8,153 bases of DNA, taken from positions 1 to 8,153 of the forward strand of contig JAISNZ010000013.1 of assembly GCA_031275955.1 (NCBI GenBank). The letters are read 5' to 3'. Positions 5,649 through 8,153 of this stretch are shown in pieces. The DNA comes from Desulfovibrio sp. (GTDB lineage Bacteria; Desulfobacterota; Desulfovibrionia; Desulfovibrionales; Desulfovibrionaceae). A program made the position numbers and the translations under genes. Below the pieces are notes generated by a model, which worked only from the letters and a program-made list of their open reading frames with translations, did no database searches and was not told the DNA's origin. Each line of letters begins with the position of its first letter. Position 1 is the stretch's first letter.

Positions 5649-5873
5649 CGGGGCGGAGCCCCGATAAATCAGCATTTCTTTAGGGAAACACTGATTTATT
5701 CCCTTTGAGGGGGCTTTGCCCCTCAAACTCCCCCAGCAGGGGCATCCTGACAGGATGAGTTCGCCCTCGCTGGCGTTCGGGACGAACGGCCCCCGCACCC
5801 CCGTTAAGTATTTCAATGGAATACGAAATGAGGGGGTTCGGGGCGGAGCCCCGATAAATCAGCGCTTCCTTAG
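5649..5873 (+). repeat. Repeat block bounded by 35-bp direct repeats, fliG-fliH gap
   Basis: 5649-5683 and 5839-5873 are direct repeats matching at 32 of 35 positions; the first 25 bases are identical. Each begins with the hairpin CGGGGC-GGA-GCCCCG. In between lie ATAAATCAG/CTGATTTAT (5664-5672 with 5691-5699), a GGGGC-TTT-GCCCC stem (about 5710-5720), CATCCT/AGGATG (about 5742-5756), CGTTCG/CGAACG (5774-5779 with 5783-5788) and GTATTTC/GGAATAC (about 5807-5823). There is no convincing gene in the 292-nt gap. The block looks like a composite of dispersed palindromic repeats or the remains of a small non-coding mobile element; no transposase is present. Confidence 0.65.
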
Positions 5874-5924
5874 AGATATGACGATTGACCGAGTTAAAAC
5901 ATGAAATAGCGGCAAGGAACCGGC

Positions 5925-6638
5925 ATGACCCCTGACGACAACTCTCCCTCCTCCTGGGGAACCATTTTTTCCGGCGGCCGGGAGCATTCCCTGCTGGATA
6001 TCGAACGCGCCCGCTCCGCCGCCTGGACTCCGGCGGACGAGGAAACGTACCTTGACCGCATCCGCGAAAAGGCCTCCCGGATGGCCTCCGACATCCTGGC
6101 CAAGGCCGGCCGGGAGGCCGAGACCCTGCGGGAGTCTGCCCGGCAGGAAGGCTGCGCCGCGGGGCTGGCCGATGCCCAGGCCGAGCTGGAAGCCTTCCGG
6201 AGCGGCCTGGCGGAATCCGTGTCCGCCCTTCTGTCCGCCATTGAAGGCCGCTGCGGCGAAATTTTCGGCCAATGGCGCGAGGATCTCCTGGCGGTGGCCC
6301 GGCTGGCGGTGGAAAAGGTCATCGCCGTCGAAATCTCCCGGCAGGGAGCCGCCATTCTGGAGGCCCTCCTGGTCCAGTCCGTCAGCCTCCTGGAAAACCG
6401 GCGCTCCCTGGTCATCCGCGTCAACCCGCAGGATGAGCCGGTCATCTCCGAGATCATCGCCGCCGCCCGGAACAGGTTTCCCGACATCGGCTCCTGGCGG
6501 GTCAAGGCCGATGCCGCCGTCAGCCCCGGCGGCCTGGTGGCGGAAAGCGAATCCTCCCTGGCCGACGGCCGCCTGGAAAGCCGCCGCGCCGCCGTGGAAG
6601 AGGTCCTCGCTCAGCTGACCCTGCCGGAGGTACCCTGA
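5925..6638 (+). CDS. fliH: Flagellar export regulator FliH, 237 aa
   Basis: FliH binds the ATPase FliI, keeps it in check and anchors it at the export gate and the switch ring. The sequence has the usual layout: a poorly conserved N-terminus (about 1-35), a long charged helix or coiled coil with alanine and glycine spacing (EGCAAGLADAQAELEAF, about 74-90), and a C-terminal FliH/HrpE-type domain. That domain has LLAVARLAVEKVIAVEISRQ (about 121-140), the RRSLVIRVNP strand (about 159-168) and the closing PGGLVAESESSLADGRLESR block (about 204-223). The length fits (about 220-260 aa). AAGGAA lies ahead of the ATG. It would normally be followed by fliI, but bioB intervenes here. Confidence 0.93.
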   Translation: MTPDDNSPSSWGTIFSGGREHSLLDIERARSAAWTPADEETYLDRIREKASRMASDILAKAGREAETLRESARQEGCAAGLADAQAELEAFRSGLAESVSALLSAIEGRCGEIFGQWREDLLAVARLAVEKVIAVEISRQGAAILEALLVQSVSLLENRRSLVIRVNPQDEPVISEIIAAARNRFPDIGSWRVKADAAVSPGGLVAESESSLADGRLESRRAAVEEVLAQLTLPEVP

Positions 6639-6647
6639 GGTTCTTTT

Positions 6648-7697
6648 ATGCGCCAAGCCCTAGATCTCCAGGAAACACAGGAAAAAGCCTCCGCCGGCGC
6701 CCTCTCCCGGGAAGAGGCCGCGGCCGTTCTCGCCCTGCCTGACGAACGCCTCCCGGAACTTCTGGACGCGGCCTATGCCCTGCGTCTGGCCCATAAAGGC
6801 CGGCTGGTGGACATCCAGATCCTGACCAACGCCAAAAGCGGCGGCTGCGGCCAGGACTGCGCCTACTGCGCCCAGGGGAAGGACTCCCGGACGGGCATCG
6901 CCACCTATGCCCTCGCCGGGCCGGAAACTTTTCTGGACAACGCCCGCCTGGGCCAGGAGACGGGCGTCTCCCGGCACTGCATCGCCTTAAGCGGCCTTTA
7001 TTTCGACGATGCCGGCATCGCCGCCTTCTGCCGGCGGGTGGAACAAATCAGGCAGGAGGCGGATACCCCCATCTGCTGCTCCATCGGCTTTCTGACCAGA
7101 CCCCAGGCGGAGCGGCTGAAAAAGGCCGGAGTGGACAGGATCAACCACAACCTCAATACCGGCAGGAATTTCTATCCCCGCATCTGTTCCACCCACAGCT
7201 ACGACGAACGGGTGCGCAACATCCGGATGCTAAAGGACACAGGCTTTGAAATCTGCAGCGGGGGGATCGCGGGACTCGGGGAGGAGCGGGAAGACCTTGC
7301 GGACATGTTCCTGGCCCTTCAGGACCTCTCCCCAAAGTCCGTCCCCGTCAACTTTTTCCTGCCCGTCCCCGGCACGCCCCTGGCCGCGCGAGATCTGCGC
7401 GAGCTGACGCCGGAGTATTGCCTGAAAGTCCTCTGTCTGGCCAGATTCATCCTGCCCGGGGCGGATCTGCGCTGCGCCGCCGGCCGGGAAGTCTACCTGA
7501 AGGATGTCCACCCCCAGCTCTTCCGGGTGGCGGATTCCATTTTCGCCTCCGGCTACCTGACGGTGGGCGGGGACAGCCTGCAAGAGACCATCCGGCAGAT
7601 CCGGGAAGCCGGCTTTCTTTACAGGCTGGCGCAGCCGGCCGGATCCGGCGGCCCGAAAAACCGGAAAAAAGACACGGCAGCGGGGAACCGCGCGTGA
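6648..7697 (+). CDS. bioB: Biotin synthase BioB, 349 aa, within flagellar operon
   Basis: BioB is a radical SAM enzyme that inserts sulfur into dethiobiotin to give biotin. The [4Fe-4S] motif CX3CX2C is present as C67, C71 and C74 (CGQDCAYC). The ligands of the second, [2Fe-2S] cluster are all found: C111 (SRHC), C143 (PICCSIG, taken as the first C), C203 (ICSGGIAGLGE) and R275 (LRCAAGRE). Their spacing is close to E. coli BioB. The substrate loop reads NHNLNT (166-171), with Asn where E. coli has Asp155; this variant also occurs in other BioB proteins. The TIM-barrel is full length, followed by a short basic tail. It starts 9 nt after fliH, with a GAGG-type ribosome binding site, and its TGA overlaps the GTG of fliI. 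No other bio gene and no BirA-type operator are seen. Base use resembles the neighbours. A related radical SAM enzyme is possible but less likely. Confidence 0.9.
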   Translation: MRQALDLQETQEKASAGALSREEAAAVLALPDERLPELLDAAYALRLAHKGRLVDIQILTNAKSGGCGQDCAYCAQGKDSRTGIATYALAGPETFLDNARLGQETGVSRHCIALSGLYFDDAGIAAFCRRVEQIRQEADTPICCSIGFLTRPQAERLKKAGVDRINHNLNTGRNFYPRICSTHSYDERVRNIRMLKDTGFEICSGGIAGLGEEREDLADMFLALQDLSPKSVPVNFFLPVPGTPLAARDLRELTPEYCLKVLCLARFILPGADLRCAAGREVYLKDVHPQLFRVADSIFASGYLTVGGDSLQETIRQIREAGFLYRLAQPAGSGGPKNRKKDTAAGNRA

Positions 7698-8153
7698 GTC
7701 CCGATCCTCAAGGCGTCCTGAATCTCCTGTCCGGCCTGCGGCCAGTGACGGCGTACGGCAAGGTCAACAAGATCGTCGGCCTTGTGGCCGAGGGCAGCGG
7801 CATCCGCGCTCCCCTCGGTTCCCTCTGCCATATCCTGCCGGACGCGCGGGAGGAAACGCGGCCGGGCGAGGGCGTTCCCGTGGAGGTGGTGGGCTTTCGC
7901 GACGGCAACCTTTTGTTCATGCCTTACGGCGACCTGCGCGGGGTCCGGCCCGGCAGTCTGGTGCGCAATTCCAGCCTGCCTCCCCTTTTCCCCGCCGGAC
8001 AGGAACTTTTGGGCCGAACCCTGGACGCCTTCGGCCACCCCTTGGACAAAGGCCCCGCCCTTCAATCCTCCGAGGCCGTTCCCCTTTACGCCGGGCCGCC
8101 CCTCCCCCTGGACCGGCCCCGCATTGACAGCCCCCTGGATGTGGGCGTGCGGG
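7694..8153 (+). CDS. fliI: Flagellar export ATPase FliI, N-terminal part (partial)
   Basis: FliI is the cytoplasmic ATPase of the flagellar type III export system and is related to the F1 beta subunit. Only the first 153 codons lie in the window. They show the FliI N-terminal beta-barrel and the start of the catalytic domain: YGKVNKIVGLVAEGSG, then APLGSLCHILP, VEVVGFRDGNLLFMPYGDLRGVRPGSLV, LLGRTLDAFGHPLDKGP and RPRIDSPLDVGVR. The Walker A loop should follow just beyond the end. The start is GTG at 7694, which overlaps the bioB stop (GTGA). It keeps a normal N-terminal length, and the overlap predicts translational coupling to bioB rather than to fliH, its functional partner. The frame is open to the window edge. 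Confidence 0.95.
   Translation, partial: MSPDPQGVLNLLSGLRPVTAYGKVNKIVGLVAEGSGIRAPLGSLCHILPDAREETRPGEGVPVEVVGFRDGNLLFMPYGDLRGVRPGSLVRNSSLPPLFPAGQELLGRTLDAFGHPLDKGPALQSSEAVPLYAGPPLPLDRPRIDSPLDVGVR

Noticed and set aside
5660..5667. Sigma-28-like -10 box CCCGATAA, also at 5850-5857
   Set aside because: No TAAA-type -35 element lies about 15 nt upstream of either; the box is simply part of the repeat.
5649..5873. Direct repeats considered as a CRISPR array
   Set aside because: There are only two units, 190 bp apart, with hairpins rather than a uniform spacer between them and no cas genes.
5859..6656. A 265-codon minus-strand frame opposite fliH
   Set aside because: It is a GC-bias shadow of fliH with a Gly/Ala/Asp-rich composition and no family resemblance; the same holds for minus-strand frames opposite fliG and bioB.

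Overview
The window is a GC-rich stretch of flagellar genes, most likely from a member of the Desulfovibrionaceae (Desulfobacterota). This placement is from memory of family traits, not from a search. It rests on the order flgB-flgC-fliE-fliF-fliG-fliH-fliI, a FlgB that starts (V/M)KSLFD, the FliI N-terminus, and sigma-54 type promoters in front of flagellar genes.

Layout. Positions 1-448 hold no convincing gene. They contain several hairpins, a copy of a dispersed ~118-bp repeat (184-301) and a rightward intrinsic terminator (418-450). A small TPR-repeat protein is encoded on the minus strand (449-1006). The 404-bp divergent region 1007-1410 has a textbook sigma-54 promoter facing the TPR gene (1096-1112), a GC-rich palindromic block (1137-1230), a second sigma-54-like promoter facing flgB (1339-1355), and a short flgB leader with two mutually exclusive hairpins around the ribosome binding site. 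The plus-strand operon then runs flgB, flgC, fliE, fliF, fliG, fliH, bioB, fliI. fliI is cut by the window end just before its Walker A region.

How the genes work together. FlgB and FlgC are proximal-rod proteins and FliE links the rod to the MS ring. FliF is the MS ring and export-gate platform, FliG is the rotor and switch protein on its cytoplasmic face, and FliH/FliI are the export ATPase regulator and ATPase. The set builds the base of the flagellum and its type III export apparatus. The outlier is a complete biotin synthase gene (bioB) between fliH and fliI, with 9 nt before it and a 4-nt GTGA overlap after it.

The operon is tightly packed except on both sides of fliG. The gaps of 279 and 292 nt there are filled with hairpin-rich repeats that have relatives elsewhere in the window. 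The most notable points are bioB inside the export operon, the divergent sigma-54 promoters that tie the TPR gene to the flagellar regulon, the possible RNA switch in the flgB leader, and the dispersed repeat with a compensatory base-pair change. No mobile element, CRISPR array, tRNA or rRNA was seen.
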